Shown piece by piece: positions 32,870 through 41,445 of a stretch of DNA of 44,896 bases (its first letter is position 1; each line of letters opens with the position of its first letter). The position numbers and the translations under genes were made by a program. The notes below the pieces were generated by a model. That model had not been told where the DNA came from, ran no database searches, and was given only the letters and a program-made list of their open reading frames with translations. The stretch is from Lachnospiraceae bacterium (GTDB taxonomy: Bacteria > Bacillota > Clostridia > Lachnospirales > Lachnospiraceae): positions 1-44,896 of the forward strand of contig JAGHER010000211.1 of assembly GCA_017889125.1 (NCBI GenBank), written 5' to 3'.

Positions 32870-34037
32870 CAGCCGTACCTCCAAGGATTCCTTTCATATA
32901 GAACTCATAGATTTTTGTTGTTTCGTACCGAACCTCAGGGAAATCCGAAAGTGCATAAAGCTCAGAAATCAATGACTGTCGGCTCTTGCTAATGAAATAA
33001 ATCTGTTCCTTCATAAACGTAATTAAATTCAGGTGCAGAACATTATGTGTGGAAAAAACAAACTGTCCATGATGCTGCTTGCCATTAATATAGGCAATTA
33101 CCCGATCCGATAATATCGGATTTAAAACACGGTCCATCTCATCTGCGAAAATCACCTTATTCTCGTATACCACTCTGAAAATTTGAACTGCCCACGCAAA
33201 AAACTCACGCACGCCGGAAGAATCCAGGGACAGCTCTCTCTTCAGGATAACTCCCTCCCTGTTTTTTCGAAGAATAATTGTTTTGCTGTATGGTTTTTCT
33301 TCATCTAATTCAATACCACAGATGCTGTAATCGACCATTCGAAAAATATCCAGATATCTGGCATCTTTCAGAATTTCCAAATCACTTTGCAGCTTTTTTA
33401 TCCCACCATCGCCATCCGCATGGAAAGATTCCGTATACAGGCAATCATTCATCCATTTCGTCACCACCAGCGCATGCTCATTTCCCAAAATAGCCAGCTT
33501 AGTAATAAACAGACCAATTCCAGGATTGCTTTTTTCCAAAATACTGCTGATCAAAGATGCTGTTGTTCCAGAAACTGTATATCTATTCTCATGATTTTTT
33601 TTGATAGAAAAGCAGAGGCACTCTTTACTCTTTTTTGTTTTCCGATATCCCAGCTGCTCCTCCTGAATTCCCCCACGATTAATAACCAAATAGTATCGAT
33701 AAATTATTCCCGATTCATCCAATATTTCCAATTCAAATTTCTGATCTGGATCAATATTTTTCTCTAAACTGGCTAAATTTACGTACGCCGGAAAGGATCT
33801 TACCTCTCCATTATCCGCAAAAAATGACTTTAAATAGTTGAGGCTATTAATGAAATTTGATTTTCCTCCTGCATTTTCACCAACAATAACTGCCGATTTT
33901 AGAAGACTGCATCCATTATCCCATTCCACAAAATTATCTGGAAATCTTCGCCTGACCTTGCCAACCGCCGTTTCCATAGAAAATTCATTGTCTCCCCAAA
34001 AAGAACAGTAATTATTAAAATAATAACGAATTAACAT
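32862..34037 (-). CDS. AAA family ATPase, AbiLi/RloA-like
   Basis: A 391-residue OLD/SMC-like ATPase. Walker A reads VGENAGGKSNFINSL, preceded by the family-typical NYCSFWGDNEFSM strand. A signature-like segment (SLDSSGVREFFAW), Walker B VIFADEMDRVLNP and a switch-like FSTHNVLHLN follow. Such ATPases sense infection and license their partner in AbiL/RloAB-type phage defence. The start is taken as ATG at 34037 (GGGGG 7 nt upstream) rather than GTG 6 bp earlier. First gene of a two-gene, AT-rich island between an ABC operon and an AraC gene, consistent with horizontal acquisition. Confidence 0.82.
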   Translation of the reverse strand: MLIRYYFNNYCSFWGDNEFSMETAVGKVRRRFPDNFVEWDNGCSLLKSAVIVGENAGGKSNFINSLNYLKSFFADNGEVRSFPAYVNLASLEKNIDPDQKFELEILDESGIIYRYYLVINRGGIQEEQLGYRKTKKSKECLCFSIKKNHENRYTVSGTTASLISSILEKSNPGIGLFITKLAILGNEHALVVTKWMNDCLYTESFHADGDGGIKKLQSDLEILKDARYLDIFRMVDYSICGIELDEEKPYSKTIILRKNREGVILKRELSLDSSGVREFFAWAVQIFRVVYENKVIFADEMDRVLNPILSDRVIAYINGKQHHGQFVFSTHNVLHLNLITFMKEQIYFISKSRQSLISELYALSDFPEVRYETTKIYEFYMKGILGGTADE

Positions 34038-34043
34038 ATGCAC

Positions 34044-34395
34044 ACCCCCTGATCAATATCATATTTCAAGTGTATCATATTCTCCAATGTAAAGTAAATC
34101 GTTTTTTTGTTTTAGATATCGTTTTTATATTGGATTTTATATTAAAATTATCCATATAAATCATTTTTCCGCAATACCTTAGATTTCCATGTCCCACTCC
34201 ATACCATCAAGCATGCTGCAAAGGATCTTCCTGCCAGACAATCCGCATACCTATCCAATAAAATGCGCAGTTTAAAACAAACAGCAAACAGCTCATTTTT
34301 GAAGATATTTTACAAACCATCCTTCCCCCTAATATGCTATAATAGGAACACTTGGTGGCCAGAAACCACGAAAAGGAGGCGTAAGGAAGCACCAT
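34044..34395. other. AT-rich divergent intergenic region, 352 bp
   Basis: It holds the candidate promoter of the defence genes and, for the AraC gene, an extended -10 TGCTATAAT (TATAAT at 34338-34343) with no good -35. The middle part (34080-34260) is very AT-rich with no recognisable coding or RNA gene. Confidence 0.5.
34069..34098 (-). promoter_or_regulatory. Candidate promoter of the AbiL/RloAB-like pair
   Basis: TTTACT (34093-34098) and TACACT (34069-34074) on the minus strand, 18 bp apart, about 32 bp before the ATPase start. A TATGAT overlaps the same area, so the exact -10 is uncertain. Confidence 0.45.
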
Positions 34396-35256
34396 ATGGA
34401 AGAAAACACCATGCAAAAAGAAATCCGCACAGCTCTCCGAGATGAAGGCCTGTCTATAGAAGCCTACCACTTTGAAGGCATCGCCCAGCCTTTCCCCAGC
34501 CATTTCCACGATTATTACGTCATCGGCCTGGTGGAAAAAGGAGAACGCTGCCTTTCCTGCCGGAGTCAAGAATATCTTATCCGGCCAGGAGACATTCTCC
34601 TGTTTAATCCCGGCGACAGCCATTCCTGTGTTCAAACCGGTACAGAAGCCTTTCACTACCGGGCTGTAAATATAGAAAAAGAAGTGATGCTTGACCTGGC
34701 AGAGGAGATTACCGGAAGCCGCACTCTTCCCGGCTTTTCCCAGACAGTCATCCATGATCAGGAAACCGCCTGCTGCCTTGGCACTCTCCACCAGATGATC
34801 ATGAACGGCTCTGAGGAACTGGGAAAGGAAGAAAATCTGCTGCTCCTTTTGTCCCTGCTCATCCGGCGCTATGGCCAGCCCTTTGAAGCCTGCATCCCTG
34901 AATGCCGTGAAGAGATCGAAAAGGCCTGCGCCTACATGGAGCAGCACTGCGCCCAGCGGATTTCCTTAGACCAGATCTGCCGCCACACCGGCCTGAGCAA
35001 ATCCACACTGCTGCGGGCCTTCGCCAAATCCAAGGGCGTCACCCCTTACCGATACCTTGAAGCCATTCGCATCAGTCAGGCGAAAAAGCTTTTGGAGCGG
35101 GGCGTTTCCCCCATAGAAGCCGCCTGGCGCACCGGCTTCTATGACCAGAGCCATTTTACTAATTATTTCAGCCGCTTTATCGGACTTGCCCCGGGCCTGT
35201 ACCGGGACATCTTTATGAAGAAAAAGTCGGCAGAAGGAGAACATCATGGAACATAA
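34396..35256 (+). CDS. AraC family regulator with cupin sensor
   Basis: A 286-residue regulator. The N-terminal cupin domain has PFPSHFHDYYVIGLVEKGE and a RPGDILLFNPGDSHSC jelly-roll motif. The C-terminal AraC HTH pair starts near residue 180 (ISLDQICRHTGLSKSTLLRA, then SPIEAAWRTGFYDQSHFTNY). The ATG at 34396 is preceded by AAGGA; an in-frame ATG five codons later is possible. Its end overlaps the EamA gene by 11 bp, so it probably controls the transporter in response to a ligand bound in the cupin. Confidence 0.9.
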   Translation: MEENTMQKEIRTALRDEGLSIEAYHFEGIAQPFPSHFHDYYVIGLVEKGERCLSCRSQEYLIRPGDILLFNPGDSHSCVQTGTEAFHYRAVNIEKEVMLDLAEEITGSRTLPGFSQTVIHDQETACCLGTLHQMIMNGSEELGKEENLLLLLSLLIRRYGQPFEACIPECREEIEKACAYMEQHCAQRISLDQICRHTGLSKSTLLRAFAKSKGVTPYRYLEAIRISQAKKLLERGVSPIEAAWRTGFYDQSHFTNYFSRFIGLAPGLYRDIFMKKKSAEGEHHGT

Positions 35257-36160
35257 AACTACTGCTACTGTCGGCCACCTGGCCGCCCTCCTGACCATCA
35301 TCATCTGGGGAACCACATTTATCTCCACAAAGGTACTTTTGACCGCTTTCCAGCCGGTGGAAATCCTCTTTTTCCGCTTTATCCTGGGATTTCTGGCCCT
35401 TCTCCTGGCCTGCCCCCGGCGGCTTAAGGGGATGAAGGCCCGCCAGGAGCTTACCTTTGCTGCCGCCGGACTCTGCGGCATCTGCCTGTACTATCTGCTG
35501 GAAAACATAGCCCTCACCTATACCATGGCCTCCAATGTAGGCGTCATCATTTCCGTAGCGCCCTTTTTCACCGTGCTTATGTCCCACCTGTTTTTAAAGC
35601 AGGAAGAAGGGCTGCGGGCCAGCTTCTTTCTGGGCTTTGCGGTAGCCATGGCCGGAATCGGGCTCATCAGCTTCAACGGCTCTGCCCTGCAGCTTAATCC
35701 TCTGGGCGACCTGCTGGCCCTTCTGGCCGCCTTTGTGTGGGCCTGCTACTCCATTCTGACGAAGAAAATCAGCGAGTACGGCTGCAATATCATCCTCACC
35801 ACCAGACGGATATTCTTTTACGGCATCCTCTTTATGATTCCGGCCCTCTTCCTTTTTGACTTCCAGCCGGACATCTCCCAGTTTAAAAATCCGGCCTGCC
35901 TGCTGAATATCCTCTTTTTGGGCCTGGGCGCTTCGGCTCTCTGCTTCGTCACCTGGAATCTGGCGGTGAAAATCCTGGGCGCAGTGAAAACCAGCATTTA
36001 CATCTACATGGTTCCTGTCATCACGGTGGTCACCTCTGTGCTGATTCTCCATGAGCCCTTTACCTGGATGACCGGCACCGGAACTCTGCTCACCCTGGCA
36101 GGACTGCTTTTGTCTGAAAGAAAGCCTGGCCATCTGCGGCCCCAAAAAGAAGGTAAATAA
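35246..36160 (+). CDS. EamA (DMT) family transporter
   Basis: A 304-residue membrane protein with ten predicted helices in two EamA repeats (ALLTIIIWGTTFISTKVLLT; then LGDLLALLAAFVWACYSILT). Members export amino acids, purines or other metabolites, or take up nucleotide sugars. RBS GAAGGAG lies 6 nt before ATG inside the AraC gene. A hairpin terminator follows the stop. Confidence 0.9.
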   Translation: MEHKTTATVGHLAALLTIIIWGTTFISTKVLLTAFQPVEILFFRFILGFLALLLACPRRLKGMKARQELTFAAAGLCGICLYYLLENIALTYTMASNVGVIISVAPFFTVLMSHLFLKQEEGLRASFFLGFAVAMAGIGLISFNGSALQLNPLGDLLALLAAFVWACYSILTKKISEYGCNIILTTRRIFFYGILFMIPALFLFDFQPDISQFKNPACLLNILFLGLGASALCFVTWNLAVKILGAVKTSIYIYMVPVITVVTSVLILHEPFTWMTGTGTLLTLAGLLLSERKPGHLRPQKEGK

Positions 36161-36168
36161 GCTTACAG

Positions 36169-36203
36169 GAAGCATGGCACTTCTCCGGTAAGTGCCGCTT
36201 TCC
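36169..36203. terminator. Hairpin between convergent EamA and AraC genes
   Basis: GGCACTT and AAGTGCC arms pair around a 7-nt loop and are extended outward by GGAAGC/GCTTTCC. It lies just after the EamA stop and just before the AraC stop, so it can serve both. Confidence 0.65.
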
Positions 36204-36205
36204 TC

Positions 36206-37069
36206 TCACGCCTCCCCACCCCGCATCTCCGCCGCCCTCCTCGCCTGGGAGGGCGTGCATCCATAAATGGATTTAAAGGTGCGGTTAAATAATTTCTGAT
36301 TGGTGAATCCATGCCCCGACGCAATCTCCGCGATGGGCAGATCCGTCTGTACCAAATCCGAATAAATATGCGATACGCGAATCTCATTAACATATTGAAG
36401 GAAAGTCATTCCCATATTCTTCTTAAACAATCGGCAGAAATACTCCTCCCCCACATTCAAAAGCTCCGCTCCGTCCTCCGGAGAAAGAGGCTCCTGATAA
36501 TGCTCCTCCACAAAAGAAATCACCTGCTTAAGCCTCTCCCTTGTGCGGCCGCCCGACAATGCCGCCTCCTCCGGCAGAATCGGCACCGAAAAGTGCTCCA
36601 CCAGCCTGGCAAAAATCTGCAGAATCATCCCCTCCGCCTCCAGAGAAAAGGTCATTCCCCCCTTCACATAAAGCCGCGTCAAATCCTCCAGCATCCCGCA
36701 GATATACAGATATGGCTCAAACTGTTCATCCGGAATGGCATCCGGCAGACAGCGGATCTCGCGGGTATCTAACTCCGGCAGATACGCCGCCAGCTTTTCC
36801 CTGGAAAGGTGAATGCGCAGGAACATGGAGCGGGTATCATAGGTGTAGGTACTGTGCAGCCGCCGTGCCTCAATGACCAGCAGATGCTTCTTCATCAGCA
36901 CATGCTTTTCCCCGTCAATGACAATATCGGTATTCCCGTTTAAGGGGAACATAAGCTCCACCTCATTGTGCCAGTGCAGGGGCCGGTACCCTCCAGGCAC
37001 CGTACGCCAGGCATAGGATATGCCCAAAGGGCTTGTATTTAAAAGAGTTTCGTAAAATGCCTCCGCCAT
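36206..37069 (-). CDS. AraC family regulator with cupin sensor (second)
   Basis: A 287-residue regulator with an N-terminal cupin (YRPLHWHNEVELMFPLNG, VLMKKHLLVIEARR) and a C-terminal double HTH (LSPEDGAELLNVGEEYFCRL, then IAEIASGHGFTNQKLFNRTF). The start is taken at 37069 with GAGG upstream rather than 37090. It is divergent from a 47-codon gene whose promoter has direct repeats of the kind AraC proteins bind, so that gene is its likely target. The ligand is unknown. Confidence 0.9.
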   Translation of the reverse strand: MAEAFYETLLNTSPLGISYAWRTVPGGYRPLHWHNEVELMFPLNGNTDIVIDGEKHVLMKKHLLVIEARRLHSTYTYDTRSMFLRIHLSREKLAAYLPELDTREIRCLPDAIPDEQFEPYLYICGMLEDLTRLYVKGGMTFSLEAEGMILQIFARLVEHFSVPILPEEAALSGGRTRERLKQVISFVEEHYQEPLSPEDGAELLNVGEEYFCRLFKKNMGMTFLQYVNEIRVSHIYSDLVQTDLPIAEIASGHGFTNQKLFNRTFKSIYGCTPSQARRAAEMRGGEA

Positions 37070-37150
37070 AAAATCCTCGTCTCCTCTCATTCCATTTCGA
37101 TTTCAAATCTGGAAACTTTTAGAATGATCATAGAAAAAAATCGCGAAAAT

Positions 37151-37214
37151 GTCAATATCGACGTAAAAGAAGTCAATATTGTATCTGGAATCCTCCTGAA
37201 AAAACCGTTATGAT
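37151..37214 (+). promoter_or_regulatory. AraC-like direct repeats and promoter of the 47-codon gene
   Basis: GTCAATATCG (from 37151) and GTCAATATTG (from 37172) are direct repeats exactly 21 bp apart, two helical turns. The second ends about 5 bp before a weak -35 (TGGAAT, 37186-37191), which is 17 bp from TATGAT (37209-37214). A weak -35 next to a tandem site fits an activator-dependent AraC-type promoter. Confidence 0.6.
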
Positions 37215-37280
37215 AAGAGCGTATCAAGGAAACAGGGATACATCCTGAACATGAAGCATGTTAAGAAAGGAGAACACACC

Positions 37281-37424
37281 ATGAGCAAGATCGTTTTAAA
37301 GATAAAGAATTACTTTTCTGAGAATAAGGAGGCCTTCATCCTGGGTATGTTGGGCCTGAATGAGAACATTTCTCCCGAGAGCATCCGGGCAGAGGTTGAA
37401 AACGTAAACGTATTTTCCAAGTAA
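37281..37424 (+). CDS. 47-residue small protein of unknown function
   Basis: Not in the ORF track because of its length. ATG at 37281 has AAGAAAGGAG 8 nt upstream, and TAA is at 37422-37424. The product begins with a basic amphipathic stretch (MSKIVLKIKNYF), continues with FILGMLGLNENIS and ends in an acidic tail (RAEVENVNVFSK). It has no Cys, signal peptide or known motif. It is flanked by its own AraC-like promoter and a perfect 10-bp terminator, so it is a self-contained transcription unit and very probably real. It could be a small regulatory or secreted peptide; I do not recognise a family. Confidence 0.65.
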   Translation: MSKIVLKIKNYFSENKEAFILGMLGLNENISPESIRAEVENVNVFSK

Positions 37425-37446
37425 TCACAAACGATAGTGAGCATAG

Positions 37447-37477
37447 GAGCATAGCCGGTTTTGGCTATGCTCTTTTT
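37447..37477 (+). terminator. Terminator after the 47-codon gene
   Basis: GAGCATAGCC (37447-37456) and GGCTATGCTC (37463-37472) form a perfect 10-bp stem with a 6-nt loop, followed by TTTTT. It sits just before the convergent kinase gene's stop. Confidence 0.92.
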
Positions 37478-37490
37478 GCTGTCTGCCGCT

Positions 37491-38864
37491 TTATTTTTTT
37501 CCGTGCTGAAAAAGAGCAATGCGCACCTTAAGACCATGAGGAGTCATTTCCTCAAATATCAATCTCCCTCCATGGGCCTGCACAATCTGCCTCACAATTT
37601 TCAAGCCCAATCCATGCTCCGGCTTCCCCAATCCGCCCTTCGGCGCAACATCCTGCCTTCCGCCATTCAGCCTGGCTAAAAAGGCAGCATCTATTCCTTT
37701 TCCATCATCCCATACTTCAAAGATACATTGGCTATTCTCCGCCTTCACCTTTATCCCGATATGACAGCCCTCAGGATTGTGAACCACACTGTTGATCAGC
37801 AGGTTGTCAATCATCCGCCTAAGAAGTGCCGGGTCACCCTCCAGCCATACTGCCTTCCCAGGCGGCTCCTGGGAAAATTCAAACACATATCTTTCTGGCA
37901 GGCCCTGATTAAGAAGCTCGCTCACAGCCTTTCGCCCAAGTTCCGCACCATCCACCTGCTCCCGGCAGACTGGCTGGAGAGCATATTCCAGTTTAGTGGT
38001 CAGATTCAGGCTTTCCACCAGGCCCTTTAACCGCTCTCCCTGGCGGCGGATGACCACCGCCTGTTTTCGTGCATCCGGCGGCAGGGCGGAATTCTCTTCC
38101 AGCTCACTGGCATAGCCCAGCACCATAGACAGCGGTGTGCGGATATCGTGGGACACTCCCCGGATCCACTCCGCCCGGGTATTGTCCTTTTTGGCCAGGT
38201 ATTCTCCTGCCTGATTAAGCCCGTGGCTGATTTCCGCCAGCTCCCCCCGCTCCTTTAAGGGACGCGGCCTGCCTGCGGCCAGATCCTGAATTCCCTGAAG
38301 GATCGGCGACATAGCCTTTTCCACCCTTCGGGCATTTCGGAGGGTCAGAAAAATCAAAAGCCCGATGTTCGCCAGAAATATCAGGCATCCCCCCAGCAAA
38401 ACAAGGAAAAAATAATCCCTGTCCACAGAAAAATAATATTTTACCCAGGTTTCAGGTGGAAATCCCACCACGGCAAGGAATCCATCCTCCCGCGCCCAGA
38501 CTTTCACCGGATAATCTTCAAGATACCAGCGGCTGAAGGAGGCCACATCCGCCGCCGAGTACCAGCGCGGCAGCTCCTCCGGCAGCTCCTGTTCCCAGAC
38601 TACCTGCCCGCCTTCATCAAGAACCATTGCCCAGGCATCCGTTTCCTGCAGCATGGTCAAAGCCTCTTCATCTCCAATCCACGCATCCCCCTCCCGGACG
38701 ATATGCGCTGAAAATGCGCGAATGGAAAAAGCAGCATACCGATCATATCCATAACCAGCAGTAAAGACACCGAGAATCAGCAGCACATTGACCGTCAAAA
38801 ATAAGATCACACTTCCCGTCACAGAAACAATATAGCGGCGAAAAAAGCGCCGCACCGGCTTCAT
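37491..38864 (-). CDS. Lantibiotic/antimicrobial-peptide-type sensor histidine kinase
   Basis: A 457-residue kinase. TM1 lies near residues 14-38 and TM2 near 153-175; between them is a roughly 110-residue external domain (LPRWYSAADVASFSRWYLED) like those of CprK/NisK-type lantibiotic sensors. HAMP follows, then HisKA with RGVSHDIRTPLSMVLGYASE and HATPase with DNLLINSVVHNP, DDGKGID and HGLGLKIVRQ. Its start overlaps the response regulator stop as ATGA. With the divergent ABC genes it makes a complete sensing-resistance module. Confidence 0.9.
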   Translation of the reverse strand: MKPVRRFFRRYIVSVTGSVILFLTVNVLLILGVFTAGYGYDRYAAFSIRAFSAHIVREGDAWIGDEEALTMLQETDAWAMVLDEGGQVVWEQELPEELPRWYSAADVASFSRWYLEDYPVKVWAREDGFLAVVGFPPETWVKYYFSVDRDYFFLVLLGGCLIFLANIGLLIFLTLRNARRVEKAMSPILQGIQDLAAGRPRPLKERGELAEISHGLNQAGEYLAKKDNTRAEWIRGVSHDIRTPLSMVLGYASELEENSALPPDARKQAVVIRRQGERLKGLVESLNLTTKLEYALQPVCREQVDGAELGRKAVSELLNQGLPERYVFEFSQEPPGKAVWLEGDPALLRRMIDNLLINSVVHNPEGCHIGIKVKAENSQCIFEVWDDGKGIDAAFLARLNGGRQDVAPKGGLGKPEHGLGLKIVRQIVQAHGGRLIFEEMTPHGLKVRIALFQHGKK

Positions 38865-39556
38865 CGCTCTGCCCCCTTTAAAATCAACCGATACCCCAGC
38901 CCCTTTGCCGTGATCAGCGAAATCGGCCGTGACGGGTTTTCCTCAATCTTTTCCCGCAGATGCCGGATATGAGTAGACAAGGTGCTCTCATATCCCTGCC
39001 AGAATTCCCCGCAGACAGTCTCACACAAAATGCCGGTGGTGACAATTCTCCCGGCATTTTCATAAAGCTTTTCAAAAAGCTGCAGTTCCCTGGCCGTCAG
39101 CGGGATCTGCTGTCCATTTTTCTGCACCTGGGCTTTTTCCAGATCCACCGTGGATGCCGCAAGCTCCACCCTTCCCCCTTTCCCCGGACAGGTTCGCTGA
39201 AGGATAGCCCTCACACGCAAAAGCAGCTCCCGGGGAAGAAATGGCTTTCCCAGGTAATCATCTGCACCAAGCTCCAGCCCGGCTATCCGATCCTCTCCTT
39301 CTCCCCGGGCAGTAAGCATCAGCACAGGAACACGGCTTTCTTTGCGTATCTCTTTAAGCACCGCAAAGCCATCCATTCCCGGCATCATCACATCCAGGAC
39401 AATCAGGTCCGGCGCCTGCTCCTTCCAGATTTGCAGCACCTCTTCGCCCGAGGCGGCCATCAGGATGCGCCCATATCCTCCTCGCCGGAATATCACGCAA
39501 AGCATCTCCAAAAGCTCCGGATCATCATCTGCCAGCAAAATCAATTCATTATACAA
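38861..39556 (-). CDS. OmpR-family response regulator of the lantibiotic module
   Basis: A 231-residue regulator with a receiver (LILLADDDPELLEML, LIVLDVMMPGMDGFAV, MLTARGEGEDR, GKPFLPRELL) and a winged helix (LTARELQLFEKLYE, YESTLSTHIRHLREKIEEN). It starts at TTG 39556 with GGAGG 8 nt upstream. It probably binds the four 11-bp direct repeats in the divergent promoter region. Confidence 0.92.
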   Translation of the reverse strand: MYNELILLADDDPELLEMLCVIFRRGGYGRILMAASGEEVLQIWKEQAPDLIVLDVMMPGMDGFAVLKEIRKESRVPVLMLTARGEGEDRIAGLELGADDYLGKPFLPRELLLRVRAILQRTCPGKGGRVELAASTVDLEKAQVQKNGQQIPLTARELQLFEKLYENAGRIVTTGILCETVCGEFWQGYESTLSTHIRHLREKIEENPSRPISLITAKGLGYRLILKGAER

Positions 39557-39588
39557 GGCATTTTCCTCCTTAATCTCCGCTGCTCACC

Positions 39589-39617
39589 ATTATACTGCGG
39601 AAAAAGGCGCCTGCCTA
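39589..39617 (-). promoter_or_regulatory. Promoter of the kinase/regulator operon
   Basis: TAGGCA (39612-39617) and TATAAT (39589-39594) on the minus strand are 17 bp apart, about 30 bp before the TTG start of the regulator gene. It is back to back with the ABC promoter. Confidence 0.5.
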
Positions 39618-39630
39618 TTCCCTCCGGCAA

Positions 39631-39687
39631 ATCTCAGCGTTAAATCAAGGTCAGCTCAGAGTTATCTCAAAGTACAGGTGGTATCCT
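39631..39687 (+). promoter_or_regulatory. Four 11-bp direct repeats and promoter of the lantibiotic ABC genes
   Basis: ATCTCAGCGTT, AAATCAAGGTC, AGCTCAGAGTT and ATCTCAAAGTA follow one another without gaps (39631-39674), consensus A-CTCA--GTT. The last two overlap the -35 position of a weak promoter whose -10 is TATCCT (39682-39687). Tandem 11-bp repeats over -35 are the classic layout for OmpR-family activation. Confidence 0.65.
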
Positions 39688-39718
39688 CCTGTCATCAACA
39701 AAAGGAGGTATCCCACTT

Positions 39719-40642
39719 ATGAGCAGCTATATCATCGAAACCCATGGTCTGACCCGCCGGTACGGCGATCAGGTCAGTGTCTCCAATCTGAATCTCCACG
39801 TACAGAAGGGCCGCATATACGGCCTTCTTGGCCGAAACGGCGCAGGAAAAACCACTACCATGCGAATGCTCCTGGGTCTGACCGCCCCCACATCCGGTAC
39901 GATTCAGCTCTTTGGCCATCCCTTCAAAGGCCCGCAGAAAGAAAGCCTCTCCCGCATCGGCAGTCTGATCGAATCGCCGGGCTTTTATCCCAATCTGACC
40001 GGCATCGAAAATCTGAACATCTTTGCCCGCCTGCGCGGACTCAAAGACTCCCGCTGGATTAAGCAGGCACTGGAACTGGTAAATCTTCCATACAGCGACA
40101 AAAAGCTTTATGCTCACTACTCTCTGGGCATGAAGCAGCGCCTGGCCATTGCCCTGGCTATCATGCATGACCCGGAGCTTCTGATTCTGGATGAACCCGT
40201 CAATGGCCTTGATCCCATCGGCATCGCCCAGGTTCGGACTTTCATCCGCACACTGTGCCATGAAAAAAGGAAGACCATTTTAATTTCCAGCCACATTCTT
40301 TCCGAAATTTCCCTGCTTGCAGACGATATCGGCATCATCGATCATGGTATTTTGCTGGAAGAAGAAAGTCTGGCAAATCTGGAAAAGAAAAATACCCGTT
40401 ACCTTCGCATTACCGTATCCAATGCCCCGGCCGCCGCCCTTCTCCTTGAGGATAAGCTGAATGCTCAGGCGCTGTCCATAATCGATGGCCACACATTGAC
40501 CACAGAGGATCCCCGGCTGGATACCGGCGAAGCGGTACGCCTTATGGTGGAGGCAGGACTGACAGTGCAGGATGTGCATCTCTATGAAGACACACTGGAG
40601 GATTATTTCAAAAAAATCACAGGAGGTGAGGGCATTGCTTAA
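39719..40642 (+). CDS. Lantibiotic-protection ABC ATPase (BcrA/LanF type)
   Basis: A 307-residue ATPase: Walker A GLLGRNGAGKTTTMRM, signature YSLGMKQRLAIALAIM, Walker B LLILDEPVNGLDPIG and H-loop SSHILSEIS. The C-terminal accessory domain (residues about 215-305) is as in BcrA/NisF/CprA proteins. With the two permeases it would expel or displace antimicrobial peptides such as lantibiotics from the membrane. RBS AAAGGAGG. Divergent from the two-component operon; its stop overlaps the first permease by 8 bp. Confidence 0.92.
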   Translation: MSSYIIETHGLTRRYGDQVSVSNLNLHVQKGRIYGLLGRNGAGKTTTMRMLLGLTAPTSGTIQLFGHPFKGPQKESLSRIGSLIESPGFYPNLTGIENLNIFARLRGLKDSRWIKQALELVNLPYSDKKLYAHYSLGMKQRLAIALAIMHDPELLILDEPVNGLDPIGIAQVRTFIRTLCHEKRKTILISSHILSEISLLADDIGIIDHGILLEEESLANLEKKNTRYLRITVSNAPAAALLLEDKLNAQALSIIDGHTLTTEDPRLDTGEAVRLMVEAGLTVQDVHLYEDTLEDYFKKITGGEGIA

Positions 40643-41432
40643 GCTTCTTTGCTGTGAACTGGCCAAGCTGCGGCGCAGGCCTCTCTTCTTTGCCGCAGCG
40701 GCATCCTCTGGGCTGATTCCCCTGGGCTGCGCACTGTTTCTGCCAGAATTTCATACATTTTCCAGCGGTGCAGAGGCAGTGGACAGCATGATGTCTGCTC
40801 TCTTTCAGATGAGCGCCTGCCTGCTCTTGATGCCAGCCCTTGTGGTGCTGGCCTCCAGCCTCTTTTTTACCGAACATGATCAGGACACACTGAAAAATAT
40901 TCTGACCATACCGGTATCAAAGCCAGCCCTTGCTATGGCAAAGCTTATTCTTCTGCTGCTGTTTGCCATTGCCTTCATGGCCGCCGGAGGTCTGATTAAT
41001 CTGGGAATCCTCCTGGCATCCGGATGGACGCCGGATGGCTTTGGACGGCTGTTTCTGGTTGGTCTTGGCCTGGGTATCCTGATATGGGCCGGAGCGCTGC
41101 CCTGCATCCTGCTGGCGGCAGCCCTCAGCCGCAGCTACATTATCTCGGTGATTACCGCCTTTTTCTATACCGCGGTCAACTATATCCTAAGCATGAATGA
41201 CCATTTCCTCACCCAGCCCTTCGGGCTGAATGCAGGAACGCTTTTCCCTGGCCCTATGGCTTTCCGCTGGTATTATCAATATCTGGATCTTACCAGTCCT
41301 CAGCTGACCGGGCTTCTGGAACGAATCGGCCCCTATTTTCTAAACACTGCCCAGACCTTCCTGGCCGCCGGAGCAGAGGCTGCTGTCTTTTTGCTCCTGA
41401 TTGCCCTGGTCTTTCAGAATCAAGATACCTAA
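40635..41432 (+). CDS. Lantibiotic ABC permease (LanE type)
   Basis: A 265-residue membrane protein with about six helices of the ABC-2 class (FFAAAASSGLIPLGCALFLP; ILTIPVSKPALAMAKLILLL). The start is taken as TTG at 40635, with AGGAGGT 7 nt upstream inside the ATPase gene; the track start at 40572 is in the ATPase coding region. It pairs with the next gene. Confidence 0.87.
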   Translation: MLKLLCCELAKLRRRPLFFAAAASSGLIPLGCALFLPEFHTFSSGAEAVDSMMSALFQMSACLLLMPALVVLASSLFFTEHDQDTLKNILTIPVSKPALAMAKLILLLLFAIAFMAAGGLINLGILLASGWTPDGFGRLFLVGLGLGILIWAGALPCILLAAALSRSYIISVITAFFYTAVNYILSMNDHFLTQPFGLNAGTLFPGPMAFRWYYQYLDLTSPQLTGLLERIGPYFLNTAQTFLAAGAEAAVFLLLIALVFQNQDT

Positions 41433-41445
41433 GGAGTGAAGAATC

